64,000 nt of DNA from Conoideocrella luteorostrata. Its lineage: Eukaryota > Ascomycota > Sordariomycetes > Hypocreales > Clavicipitaceae. The position numbers were made by a program, and so were the translations under genes. The notes beneath the pieces were generated by a model that was given only the letters and a program-made list of their open reading frames with translations, was not told the DNA's origin and searched no databases. The first letter of the stretch is position 1. Every line of letters starts with the position of its first letter. The stretch lies in the NCBI GenBank assembly GCA_032433595.1, contig JASWJB010000169.1, positions 27,653-91,652 of the forward strand. The letters run 5' to 3'. Positions 1-11,673 of this stretch are shown here, one piece after another.

Positions 1-207
1 CGCTTTCCAAAGCTAACATTTTAGGCATGCCATCTTCCACGAATTTGGGGGCCATTGCGTAAGTTAGATAAGACATTCTAATATGTGCTGCGGTGCCGTA
101 TTTGTTATGTCTTTTCTTCCCTTTTGGCGCACGCGATTCTAATGTTTTAAAAAACAACGCAGTGGAAACAACAGATATATTCCCGTTCAGATACATCGAG
201 GTTCAAG

Positions 208-1498
208 ATGAACAACAACTCAACAAACATCCCGCCTGACGTTTTAGCTGCGCTTCCAGACGAATTGAAAAAGCAGATCCCGCTCTATGATCAGACAGCA
301 CAGCCCAAGATTCGCGTAGTTCTAGCAATATGCACAATTATTGCCTATATTGCGCTAGGCTTGCGACTCTACGCCCGACGCATCACAAAACAAGCCTTTG
401 GCTTAGATGATCTTTTCGCCGGCTTAGCAGTAGTATGGAGACCCAAATATGCAATTTATTAATGTTTTCACTTGCTAATTTGCCCCGGTGTACCGCAAAA
501 GGTCTTTACTACTATGAATGTTGGTTTACTAGCCTACTTGACAGATTTAGGATTAGGCCGACATGAGATTGTTATGCTCCTTGAGCATATCCAAGACTTT
601 GACGTTATGATTAAAACACTTATGGCATTAAGTGTACTATACCTTCCTACTATATTTTGTATCAAGGCCTCCGCTATTTTTCTCTACCTACGTATCTTCC
701 CAAATAAACAGTTACACATTATTTGCTATATTATTCTTACCTTTACTGCCCTCTATGCTCTCACGGCTACTTTGGTGCTCACGATCTCGTGCCTGCCATC
801 AATCCCGCCGACAACAACACAGCCTATACCCCAACTCAAATGTCCTGATCAGTTTGTTATTAATACTTTACTGGTCTTACTTATCACAAATGTCGCCTTG
901 GACGCTGTTATTCTTTGTCTCCCGCTTCCGCTTATCTGGCGTTTAAAGATTAATCTAAAAAAGAAACTACAACTTACTCTTATCTTTACACTCGGTTCAT
1001 TTATCTTTGTCATCTCTATCCTTCGAGTCGTCGCTGCATATAAACTACACCCACTTGGCGATAAACCGGATTCGACGGACAATAACTGGGATTCGATAGA
1101 TGTGGAGCTCTGGGCAATTGCCGAGTCGGCTGTGGTAAGTTTTGTAGCAATAAGATACCACCCTAGATACAAGCATAAATCGAGCTCATGCTAACAAGAA
1201 ACTTAAGAGCATTATTACTATATCACTACCCGTTATGCGACCTATACTGCGTCAGGCTATATACCGGAAAGACGGGAGCAGCCGCTTTAAAGCAGCTGCA
1301 AAGGATGGTAAACCTAGCGAAAATGGCAATGAAGGGAGTAACAGACCTACTGGTCTCTTGACATTTGGACGAAGCGGGATAAAGGGCCCGAGTGGCCGCA
1401 AGCCTCGAGGACTAAACGCAACCAATATCTCAACGGCCACTGTAATAGATAATAGATACAACAAGAATAGCGTAGTAAACGTTGAGGCGGAAGTTTAG
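208..1498 (+). CDS. SAT4/rhodopsin-domain fungal integral membrane protein
   Basis: Three exons (208-432, 502-1134, 1208-1498) join in phase 0 and give 382 residues. Both introns have good ends (GTATGG and GTAAGT donors, CTAAT/CTAAC branch sites, AG acceptors). The protein has about seven hydrophobic helices. It shows the landmarks of the fungal rhodopsin-like domain: a LGLRLYARR turn after helix 1, GLDDLFAG before helix 2, KASAIFLYLRIF after helix 3 or 4, and ELWAIAESAV before the last helix, followed by a polar tail of about 80 residues. Members of this family are plasma-membrane proteins of mostly unknown function; some are effector-like or lie beside secondary-metabolite genes. Despite AT-rich flanks and decayed neighbours, this copy has no internal stop. 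The ligand is unknown. The name rests on family resemblance only. Confidence 0.82.
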
Positions 1499-1711
1499 AA
1501 TAGCAATACAAACTCACGGTGCTATAAGAGGAATAAACTAGACGAGTGTACGCTCATTGAGATATTGGCATAGATGGCTGTGGAGTCATTGCGCCGGCCC
1601 AATGGAGTGCAGCAGAAATCAGAGTGAGAGGGCGGTCCCAAAAAACCTCTAGTTTTATCGCCTTATCTATACTAAGTCTTATCCAATCTACCATTCGTCG
1701 ATCAAAATCAA

Positions 1712-3044
1712 GTGTTTGACGAAGAGCTTTTAGTAAAGCTCTCCGGTGATGTCACTACGCCTGAAGATGCAGGCCTCACGAAAGACCTGTACGGGAGTTT
1801 CAAGCAGAACGGCGAGGACTGCGAATTGGGCGTGAGTAATCAACATGACCTGGTTCATAGGAATACACTACCGCTAATCTGGAACAAGATCACGACCGAC
1901 TTCGAAAGGCCAGACCTCAGTCCGACAGAGGATGTGTCGGATTGCTGGGACGGCCATTTTCCCAGAGCTTGGATTCATTTCCGAGACCCTTCTGCGTACC
2001 AGCAGAACCTGCCCATTCAGGGGGTTGATTCCCAAAGTGAGAATTCACCACTTTATTACAAAATCGCGGCTAGATGGGGCCAGAAGTATGGAAACTCTAT
2101 CCACGAGAATATGGCTCTAGCAGCTCTAATTCAATTTGCTTGTATTTCCTCGGAAACTACCTTTGAAGATGATTTAGGAGGTGGGTTTTCCATTAATAAG
2201 CCAGATATTTTAAGTTTTTGCGAGGCGTGATCTAGAACGACGACCCTACTTACGCTCTCTTCAATGATAAATCAGGCAATAACGGGAATTACGCCATTGG
2301 GGAGGATGGGTGGTAACTGCCTTATTAAGTGGAAGCTGTCATCTGACATCACTTGGCGCTCGCAATTTTCCAATCTGCAGCTTCTTCAGTGAAGGACAAC
2401 ATCATAAGCTGGCTTGAGGTCATATATAAACTTGCCGTTGGAGGCGGCATCTCCGAGAACAACAGACTTGATCTACATTTAGAACAATATTTTGATCATG
2501 GAACCAAGCCAAGTAGTTCTGACAGCATCAGAGGACTGCTGATGGGTACGACGCCGTCCTATAGCAAGCCAATATTCGCCCATGGAGCTCTGGGCAGTTG
2601 CCTTCACGTTATTCAAGACTCGTACGCTCTTGGGCATTGTCAGCAGCACCTGGAAAATCCCGGCGGCAAAATCAGCACGACCTTGAAACAGTATTTGTGG
2701 GAGAAAAGCTACTTCATGGAGGCAGTGGGGTCCTAAACTCCAAGGTGCGTTAAATCCATTCCTGCTGAAAAAGACTAGAAGACTGGAAGCTCTTGGATAA
2801 TGAGGTGATTCCAGAGGTTGTAATTCAAGGATTTGCGTATGGACGACCAGGACGCTTCTCCTGTATTCAAAATTTTCATCGCTACGATGGCCAGTCTGAG
2901 CCACACCATATTCGCTACGGTAATGTACAAAATGGAGGGTCTCTGAACCCTTCCAATGTCAGATCTTTTGATTGTCTTGTTGGTGCGGTGGATGCAATCG
3001 GCAAATGCACCAAACTGGCGATATTCTGGAAGAATAGGACCTGA
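1712..3044 (+). pseudogene. Decayed gene with an H-x-x-QDS-x-x-x-GH motif, possibly zinc-phospholipase-like
   Basis: Open protein-like segments follow one another in different frames. 1712-2230 encodes 172 residues with a GHFPRAWIHF patch. From about 2236 the frame shifts by two and reads NDDPTYALFNDKSGNNG before a stop near 2312. 2353-2736 is open again and holds GSCLHVIQDSYALGHCQ, and 2793-3044 reads a tail with RFSCIQNFHRYDGQSEPHHI. The breaks are a frameshift near 2228, stops between 2310 and 2350, and another break after 2736. No simple intron set repairs them all. The spacing of His, Asp and His in HVIQDSYALGH resembles metal-binding helices of zinc-dependent phospholipase C/P1-nuclease-type folds, but this is an inference from one motif. 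I do not recognise the family. It is most likely a relic. Confidence 0.5.
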
Positions 3045-3225
3045 TGGAATGTTGGAGCTCGTCAGTCCTTGGAGTCTGAGGCTTTCGTCGTTCAGGATGC
3101 GCGTGACAGTGACGTAAATATTGATGATCACTTTACGAGGTAGAAATTCGAGATTTTGCCGCCCGTTATGGAGCAAGGGGGTAACTTCGGAGATGAAGTA
3201 TAAGTGAATAATAATTTATGTTTTT

Positions 3226-4037
3226 TCATAACTTTCTCGAGGGCTTGTAGAACGTCTCAGCCTCAAGTGATGCCTCTCTTGGGACATTTGGCTTTGCTCT
3301 TCGTCCAATAAATGCATCGATGTCCTTGAGATACGAAGACGCCTCTTCTATCACGAAACTTCAATTGCGGAATCTCAGGCAATTATACCAAGGGCCGAAA
3401 GTAGAGCAAAGGAGTTGACAAATAGATATTGGAAAGACATGCTCGATATATTTGAGTTGATTCAGGGAGATTATGAGTAGGATCTTTAGAAGATGAGTTT
3501 AACGGAAGACGTACCATGGCGCCGTCCATCTTTACTTTATGTGGAGCCATCAAATCTATCAGGTATTCGAAAGCGGAGTCGTGATTGTAGTCCGAGGGCA
3601 AATGCGTCAATATAACAGTCAAATCAAAAGCTAAAATAACGGTGTACTATTAAAATACTCTAAAATGGTACGTACACTTCTTGACCGGCAGCGTAGTTAG
3701 TCAAGACGTCCAACTAATAGCGAAACAACTCAAACTGATTGTCATTATTGGCTTGATTGATGAATTGTGCACTAGATGCGGGAAACCAGAGGGTTCCATC
3801 CCAGAAATAGATACCAAGCCAGAACACCACCATGCATGCTTTATACCACACTTGCATACTCGGTCCTGCGTGGCAAGATCGCTTAAGCTCGGTGACGACA
3901 CACAAATGGACACGACTCCAGACTACTCCGTAATGAGAAAGCCAATCTTCCCCTTTTCGCAGGAGCAAGGCAGCATCGTTGTCGGATTGGCTCATATGCG
4001 CCAGCCTATGGCCGCGCATGAACAGGGTTCTCCGCAC
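3226..4037 (-). pseudogene. Probable decayed gene of unknown family
   Basis: Read on the minus strand from about 4037, protein-like sequence includes GIYFWDGTLWFP and FINQANNDNQFELFRY. It meets TAG (3714-3716) and resumes as LDVLTNYAAGQEVYV. After an intron-like gap (GT near 3672, AG near 3630) it reads TVILTHLPSDYNHDSAFEYL to about 3518, followed by a GTACGT donor-like site. A last open piece reads EEASSYLKDIDAFIGRRAKP and ends in a stop at 3226-3228. The order and composition suggest one multi-exon gene with at least one in-frame stop (TAT TAG TTG, where Trp would need one base change). It could be intact if the TAG is a splice acceptor. I do not recognise the family. Confidence 0.35.
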
Positions 4038-4366
4038 AGAACCGGCGGATTAGCGTCAAGCTAGGTATATAGCTTAATGAAGAATCGAGCAACCAGCTCC
4101 GATGATGCGTCCATCTACTAGTGCCTTAATGCTCCTTTCATCTGGAGGCGTCCAAGTCATGTGTCCAATCGGGTGAATGGTGTCGGTCGTGCCGCCACTT
4201 GTACATCACAAGACATTAGATCTTGGTCAAAAGGCCCGAACCAGGCTCGATTCACTCGTAGAAGTGAATTCTGACTCTAAATAAGTACTGAGCCCTTCGA
4301 CCATGAAAGAGGTTGCTCGAGGCACATGGTCTGCACCGGGCTGGGGGCTCTCGCATTTCGCTCACC

Positions 4367-6174
4367 ATGATGTCCCTTAGGTTCATGCTCAAGTTAGTGT
4401 CCGCACTGGCATTAACTTCAGCTTTTGAGTACAACACGTTCGACGGCGAAGGCTCTCCAGCATGCTACAATGTTACGGAGGTCCGCGATGCTACTAGCGT
4501 TGAGCAGATGCAGGCGCTCGTCAAGGAAGCCGCCAGGAAGGGAGTGCAAGTACGTGCAGGCGGCAAAGGGCACATGTGGTACGACACGCAGTGCTCAGAC
4601 GACCGCACCATGATTATACGCACCGAATTCGTGAACAAAATCTCGGATTTCGACCTTAAGGCCGGGACCGTCATTGTCGAAGCCGGCGTCACCTTCTTCC
4701 AGCTCGCAGAGTACCTGCACCAGCGAGGCGCCAATATGGGCACCGGACTGGTGAACTGGAACATCACGCTGGGAGGGAGCATCGCCATGGGCGCCCATAG
4801 AACCTCTCTCCGAGAAGACGCGGCGGTCGTGGGTGGCGTTCTTGCGCTGGACATCATTGACGGTGGTGGTGAGGTTCGCCACATCGAGCGCGATGAGTCC
4901 AGCGATGAGTGGCTAGCCGCCTCGACCTCGCTCGGTCTGCTTGGAATTATCTCCAGGATCAAGATGAGGGTGTTTCCTGAGACTAAAGTATATGCGATGC
5001 AAAAGACGTAAGTTTCCCGCAGAGGTGCTCCGCCAGCGAAGTCCCACCAGTCTAACAACAGGAGAAACAAGATTGGAAGAGAAAGACGTGTTATCAGGTG
5101 ACATTTTCGGCCTGATAGCACCTTACCTCACTGCCAACCTCTGGGTACGCATTTCACCTCATTTTTCCCACTCTATTGAGCCCGTACTAAGTCGTGTCCA
5201 TTTCTTGTCATGCAGTGGTGGCCGTATAAGCGCAAATTCCACTGGCGATACTACGATGCTGTCGACTCCAGTAAAAGCCAGCAGCAAGGCTTCCAATCAA
5301 CTTTCTCAATCACAGCGCTCGAGGGCACTGCAGCACGCACACTCCTCGACAGCGGCAAGTACCTGCCGTCGTCAAATTGGATCGCCGAGGACATCTTCTT
5401 TGGCCAGTGGGATGCGCCCAACTTCCACGAAAAGACAACCAACCAGCCCATAAAAGAATGGCCGGTATACGGCTACCACTATGACGTTCTCATTGGCGGT
5501 CTGTACCCAGATCAGAAGGCTGAATGGGACTACGGCTTGCATGGATACACGCTCGAACTGGCGTTTCCCGTGACCATGGCGAATAAAATGCTCAACAGGG
5601 TTCGGGAGCTGTTTGACGCGGAGGCGAAGAAGCTCATGTTCATGACGTCGACTTACCGCAGTGGCATCAACATCAAGTTCGGGAAGGCCAATTACGACTT
5701 TCTGGGCCAAGTTACGTATAACACGTCGGATGGGCAGGATTGGAGCAAAGGGGCCATTATGTTTGACTTTCCGACGTACAAGCCGACGGTTGGCGATAAG
5801 AAACGATACAACGAGGAATTCTGTAGGCCTTGTCCCTTTTGTGAACTTTATAATTTATTTAGCTTTTTTTTTTTTCCTGTTTGGTGACTTACCGAGCTGA
5901 CAACCGATACAGACATCAATCTTGCAAATACTCTGGTCGACGAGTTTCCGTGCCGTCCACACTGGACAAAAAACACGCGAGATGTGCTTCAACGTTCGAA
6001 GAAGAACCTGGACGCCAATGTGAGTTTGATGAGTAAATTCTTATTGCATGTGTCAGAGAAGAGGCTGACTAGTCGCGGCAGAATCTCCAACGGTTTAAAG
6101 CCGTGAGGAAGAAGATGGACCCACAGGGCATTTACAGAAGTGTGGTGGGAGAGATTCTCGGCATGTATGACTGA
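4367..6174 (+). CDS. Secreted FAD-linked oxidase, D-arabinono-1,4-lactone oxidase-like
   Basis: Five exons (4367-5007, 5072-5144, 5216-5822, 5913-6019, 6082-6174) join in phase to 506 residues. The start at 4367 is chosen because MMSLRFMLKLVSALALTSA makes a signal peptide; an in-frame ATG at 4313 would bury it. Residues about 45-210 are a PCMH-type FAD-binding domain with RAGGKGHMWYD, a glycine-rich LGGSIAMGAHRTS stretch and LGLLGIISRIKMRVFP. The C-terminal part is an ALO-type domain ending with CRPHWTKNT, DPQGIYRSVVGEI and a stop. Enzymes with this layout oxidise sugar lactones or other alcohols with O2, making H2O2. The signal peptide points to the secretory route, unlike the mitochondrial ALO of erythroascorbate synthesis, so the substrate is open. 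It lies downstream of decayed genes, with no obvious partner enzymes. Confidence 0.85.
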
Positions 6175-6924
6175 CGAGTTGCAGCGGAAGCTTTGCGAAT
6201 ATTGGGCTTTGTAAATATCGGGCACGCTTGTATGGTCAATCACATGTCATTGTCCAAGGTAGATCCTTCAAATGCAAGATCTAAGCCCAGCGCAAAGACA
6301 AGACGCTAGAAGTTCCAGAGCGGTAGAGCATAGATGGGGCTGAGATTATCTAGTGTTTTTTTTTTACCTTGCATTTCTGTCGCGCCGCTACCTCTCACCC
6401 AAAACCCAACATACAATACGGTGGTAAACACACATGGGATGTGGTTTCTTGGTGTGACAAGAAATAGTCAATCAATCCATGAGCATCAGTCAGTCCTCGA
6501 GGTCTCAACTGCGCATGTGCACGCAGCTGTACTCCGTACGGACTAAGCAATCCGCCAGTTACCAAGCTCCACCACAGCTAAGCACCCTACAGGCCAATCC
6601 AGCGCACGACATCAATCTCGTAGCTCACATATCGTAGCTTTATCACCTCGCCCTCCCTGCGTTCTTGCTCACGGCGTGAAAAATCCAAACAATACTCCTT
6701 CCTACACTCACTTACTCACTATTATTGTTATCATCGCCGGTCACTTCATCTGAGCCAACTCAGTCCATCGCAAATTGGTCCCATGGCCCTGTTGACGTAG
6801 CCCTCTCGATCTCATTTCCCGCCCGCCGGTCGCGGAGTCTGCGTTGTCATCAAAAACTGGGTTGCAACATCGCCCGACCGTTCTGTTGGCGTAGCAGAAT
6901 AACAGCGCCCGCCGGCGCAGAAGG
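6175..6924 (+). other. Intergenic region, promoter side of the carrier gene
   Basis: These 750 bases hold no supported gene. A copy of the dispersed motif TACTCCGTA lies at 6530-6538 inside GTACTCCGTACGG. The part before 6925 is C/T-rich, as is common in fungal promoters and 5' leaders. Confidence 0.6.
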
Positions 6925-8062
6925 ATGGCTTCACCAATCACGCAAAATGCGCCAGCCACCCAAGGCTCCATACCTGATATAACCGACAAGAAGTCTCCAA
7001 CGCGCGACTACAAGGGCTTTGTTGCGGGTGTCTTCAGCGGCGTTTCCAAGTTGGCTGGTACTTCTCACCCGTCACACATTCCCCTTGAACACACAGCATG
7101 AGTGTCGCTTCTTTCTTGCAGGATTTTGAACAAAGGTTCAAGCTAACTGAAAATAAAAAATAGTCGGCCACCCATTTGACACTATAAAGGTTCGTCTTCA
7201 GACCACCAACAAGGGCCGTTTCAGCGGCCCTCTCGAATGTGTCACCCAAACCATCAAAAATGAAGGCATAAAGGGCCTGTACAAGGGGGCAACGCCGCCG
7301 CTCGTGGGATGGATGTTCATGGATTCCATCATGCTCGGCTCTCTCACCGTCTACAGACGTCTCATGGCGGAGCACGTCTTCCACGCAACCTCGTGGACTC
7401 CTGGGGCTGGCGACGCCTCCGGGCTAGGTTTCAAAGCCTTCCTTGATGGCACCAGAACGTCATCTTCTTCGCCGACGTGTCTACCCCCTCTGGGCCACGG
7501 CATAGCAGGAATCTTTGCTGGCGTCACAGTAAGCTTAATCGCTGCGCCGGTGGAGCACGTCAAAGCTCGTCTTCAGATTCAATATGCCGCAGACAAGTCT
7601 CAGCGCCGGTATTCGGGTCCGATCGACTGCCTACGCAAAATTTACACGCATCACGGCGTGCGAGGCGTGTACCACGGGCTGTGCGCCACCATGATCTTTC
7701 GGGGCCTGTTTTTCTTCTGGTGGGGCAGCTACGACATGATTTCGAGGTTGATGAGGCAGAAAACAAACATGAGTGCGCCGGCCATAAATTTCTGGGCCGG
7801 CGGGCTGAGCGCTCAGGTCTTCTGGCTGACTAGCTATCCGAGCGATTTGGTGAAGCAGCGCATTATGACGGATCCGCTGGGGGGTGGATTGGGCGACGGA
7901 GAGCGCAAGTTCCCCAGGTGGAAGAATGCGGCGGTTGCGGTGTGGAGAGAGAGCGGTTGGAGAGGGTATTGGAGAGGCTTTCTGCCGTGTTTTCTGAGGG
8001 CGTTTCCGGCGAATGCGACCGCATTGTTGGTGTTTGAAGGCGTTATGAGAACCTTGCCTTGA
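6925..8062 (+). CDS. Mitochondrial solute carrier (SLC25 family, YMC1-like)
   Basis: Two exons (6925-7057, 7164-8062) give 343 residues. The intron splits codon Val of HPFDTIKVRLQ. There are three tandem carrier repeats, each with a signature loop: HPFDTIKVRLQ (repeat 1), APVEHVKARLQ (repeat 2) and YPSDLVKQRI (repeat 3), plus the paired G-x-x-GLYKG and GVRGVYHGL turns and GWRGYWRGF near the end. This is a six-helix transporter of the inner mitochondrial membrane. The second-repeat EHVKARLQ and overall length resemble YMC1/Crc1-type carriers for amino acids, carnitine or organic acids; the substrate cannot be read from sequence alone. No cleaved presequence is visible, as is normal for carriers. 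It converges on the eL22 gene. Confidence 0.9.
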
Positions 8063-8490
8063 GGTACGGATCGGAGCACAGGGCCCGCATGTAGATGCGA
8101 TGTACAATTTCGTTGGCGATTACATGTAAAGGTATATATACCCGGCATAACAACTCTGCTCGAATATTGCCACCTATAAATAGAGTCTTCTCCTACTTTC
8201 TCAACTTAACAATACAGATACACAAAGGTTTAATACAATCGTTATGCTACAGGTACGTTTACAGCTTAGGGTGCTATTCGATAATGTCACAATCATGCAA
8301 ATATCACAGGAGGGTGCAGCATTTATTCACTCAAAATGGTTGGTTGTATTGGCGGTGTCACGTATCATATATGACAACCCGTAAGTCGTCGTTGCAGACC
8401 CATGTTCCTGCGCCAATCATCGCCGAATCCATTTCTCGTTCCTCGCCAAGATGTGCATTGTAATTAGAGACGCAACCAAGCGGACCTAAT
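8063..8490. other. Spacer between convergent 3' ends
   Basis: These 428 bases separate the stops of the carrier (+) and eL22 (-). They should hold both 3' UTRs. AT-rich stretches such as TATATATA near 8134 are present. I see no gene. Confidence 0.6.
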
Positions 8491-9268
8491 TTACTCGTCA
8501 TCCTCATCAGCCTCGTCGTCGACGACGTTGAAGAACTTGAGCTCGTAGACACCGCGGGAGGTGGACACCACGCGCAGCCAGTCACGGAGCTGCTGCTTCT
8601 TAAGGAACTTCTTGGTCCTACACGAGAATCTCCAGTCAGCACAATCACTCCTCTAAGGTATGCATAAAACAAAATGAGGACCGATACTGCATCAACAATA
8701 ATTCGGCTCGTTGCAGGTTGATACGCACAGGTACTTCAGGTAGCGGCCAGACAGGTCATTGTGGGCAATGATCTCGATCTTGCCCTCACCCTGCTGCTGG
8801 ACAATAACATTGTCGCCCAGATTGTTGGTGCGGCCCTCGACCTTGATGGTGTCCTGCAAGAACTTCTCGAAAGCGGAGATGTCGAAGATCTTGTCGCTAG
8901 CAGGCTGCTGAGCGTTGATGATGAACTGCCTGCCGTTAGCACTACAGATGCCGAAACCATTTCTGCAGCAATATTTGAAACTCACCTTCTTGGTCTGCTT
9001 CTGGGCCTTGCCCGCCTTCTTCTGTACGAGAAATGACAACTTAGCCTACTGCATCATTCATAGCGCAAAAGCGTTTTTTCCAAGCGCCGGCTCTTGATCA
9101 TATGTATTCCCGCTGCGCATCGTCACCGATCAAGATTCCGCCGGGGAAAAAATTCGAGACCCGTGATGATTGGCGACGACGAGCAGCGGTTCGATGGTTC
9201 GAAGAGCCGGCGATAGCATAGCGCTCCACAGCAAAGCGGTGTCAAGTACATACAGTTTGAGGAGCCAT
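8491..9268 (-). CDS. rpl22: 60S ribosomal protein eL22
   Basis: Four exons on the minus strand (9254-9268, 8986-9021, 8729-8925, 8491-8617) join in phase to 124 residues. The first exon codes only MAPQT and the second only 12 residues, a pattern common in fungal ribosomal protein genes. The body reads [44 protein letters not shown] and LRDWLRVV. It ends in an acidic tail (DDEADEDDE), the classic eL22 features. eL22 is a non-essential subunit of the large ribosomal subunit near the exit tunnel and binds rRNA through its basic face. All donors (GTATGT, GTGAGT, GTGCGT) and acceptors fit. The first intron is long (232 nt), which in ribosomal protein genes often carries expression signals. Confidence 0.95.
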
Positions 9269-11264
9269 TTTCAGTAATTGAGTGAAAGGTTTGTTGTAAG
9301 AACGCAAAGAGGTCGAATCCTGCGCCTGTGGAAATATGCGTGAGTGCGGTGGACGGAGGAGACAGAAAATGTACAGCCCACCTTGAAAATCCCAATTGGT
9401 ACGGAGTACACTGGCCTTGTCGCTACAGCTGTAAATTTATTGTGAGCACAAAAATGGGCTACAAATTAGGGTTGCTCGGGTGTGTTTGTGGGGGCATCTA
9501 TCGATAAGGAGACTCAACGCCGCAGTCACGTGGATTAGCACGTGTGTCCTTTTCCTTTCCTTGCTCTGAACTCGACTTCGTTGTTACTTTGTTTCCTCGT
9601 AAACTTTCATCTTTGCATAAAACTTGTTTGCTTGTGTCAGGTCATATGCAAATAGCACTAATAATATTGAAGGCTTCCCTGTTTGTCAAGTACGGAACAA
9701 GGTAATTGGCATATTTTCCCTACGCAGCGGTGGTGAGGGCGCCGTAGCAGTCAGAGTGACGTTCGAATAGAACAATTAGGGTTCACAGACAGCAGTAAGG
9801 CAGACTGTGTTTTTTTTTTAAGTGGATTAATTCCATTGCGTTCAATTTTTTCAGCTGTCCGTCCATTGCCAAAAATTTGATAGACGCAGGCTTAGCATCA
9901 AACTGTCAGTGCTACGCTGTTGCCGCTCCTAGTTAGTTAGGCGGCACGCCGATCAGGCAAGGTACCATCCACTACAATACCCTACGGCAGCACATTTAGC
10001 CAAGGTGTGCTAAATGCTGCGAAAACTTAAAAGTGGAAAAATCCCCGCATATTCCATTTTTGGTCAGTGTTTGTTATTTATGTTTTAGTTAGTTTATTTA
10101 TTTATTTTGTCCCTCATTGCCAGGGGTCGCGACACAAGTGTTTCACCAGTTTTACCAATCGTGTGCAGTTATTCGTAGTTTGCTACGAGAACACCGGTCC
10201 TTCTCCACTGAATGCCACAAGGTACACCAGAGGACAATTTGATTATGCCTGGTGCATTCACGTCAGATCCGCCTGCAATTATAAATCCCTTAGGTGGGCA
10301 TCCATCCTCGGTCCGCTTCGTGCCGGCCTGGTGAAGGGTGACGATTCTTCAAACGGTACTCCGTAGTGGGCCTTGAGTACAGCACTCCCCGTCCACGAAT
10401 CTACCAAGCAACCAGGCAGAGATAGGGACGAGAACAGCTCTTTCAGCTCATGCGTACACTTGAAGATGCCGCATCTCATTTAGAGGTACGGAGCGGTTAC
10501 GCTAGAACCAGGAGCTGTCTCAAGAGATGAACTAGCGCAGCTAGCGTAGCAAAAGGGCATACTGGCAGAGCGCTTAAAAGTAGTACATCATTCGTTCACA
10601 TCTCTTTTGCAGGACAAGACTTGTAATCTCCACGGCCTGATCAGTTTCCCTCTTTTCTAGATTGCAGCCAGTTGACTCTGACGCCACAAAACGATAATGT
10701 ACATCCTGAACAGGCTCTTGTACCAAGGGAAAAAGAAAAAAGTGGCTCATGGAGAAGGCAAAGAAACCTGATTGCTCGAAAGTAGCGCCTAACGAAGGGG
10801 GTGGTGTATATATAAGCTGGACCGCTGCTTATCCAGGAACTTGACCATGCCAATACTTGCAAAGGCTCCTCAACCCGTACGGCGTTGGCTAGAGTTGTTG
10901 GAATATCCCGTCAAGGCACGTGGACACTTCACGTAGCCACCCTAGGGCGGCTCGTTTTAGACGGCGCAGGCATAGATACTCTTCTTCTTCTCCTCTTCTT
11001 AGAAGATAGTGATGAATGAATTGAATGCTTTGTTTAACCTATTGCTTCAAGCAAGACCATTCGGTATCGATACCCGTTACAGAAGCCCTGTGCTTCCTAC
11101 AGGGGGAGACCCCGCCACCACTGCATCTCGGATTCCTCGTCGTCAAAAGGCCCCTCGTCCATGATCTGTTTAAATGTTTGTTCAATGGCGAGTTCGCTAG
11201 GAGTAGAGACTTGTTGCCCGAGAATCCAGCCATGAGCCGGGTCAGTTATCGTGGCTATTTTCTG

Positions 11265-11288
11265 TTCATGTTCATGTTCATGTTCATG
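11265..11288. repeat. TTCATG hexamer, four tandem copies
   Basis: Four perfect copies of TTCATG in a row. On the minus strand they read as alternating His-Glu inside the broken F-box-family gene, so they may have grown while the gene was live. Confidence 0.9.
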
Positions 11289-11647
11289 GGGAGTCGAGAA
11301 CTGTCCTTGGTGTGTATCTGAGCAAAAGCTAAGGTACTTAAACCAGTGCTGGTTATCACTTGGCGAGTAGACACTAATATCAAGCGTCAAATCGCCACGA
11401 GGCTCTCATGCGCCAAGTATCGTAAACAAGCTTTCAAATGCATCATGGCGTACTGCGTCGTATGCTGTAGCCAAATAGCGCGTGGCTAGGTTATTGTTGT
11501 CGCTGAGCGAATGAAGCTGTTCTCGCACCCTAAGAGTATGGCTACGTTGGTTGGTAGAACTTACAGTCAAATGGTGGGCATGTATGTCTGGGATAGAGTA
11601 ACGAGTGTAGATAGGGTTGTTTGTTTTATTTTTATTGTTTTTTTTTT

Positions 11648-11673
11648 GAGAGAGAGAGAGAGAGAGAGAGAGA
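11648..11673. repeat. (GA)13 microsatellite
   Basis: A pure GA run of 26 bases preceded directly by a T-run. It lies in the region upstream (minus-strand sense) of the broken F-box-family gene. Confidence 0.95.
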
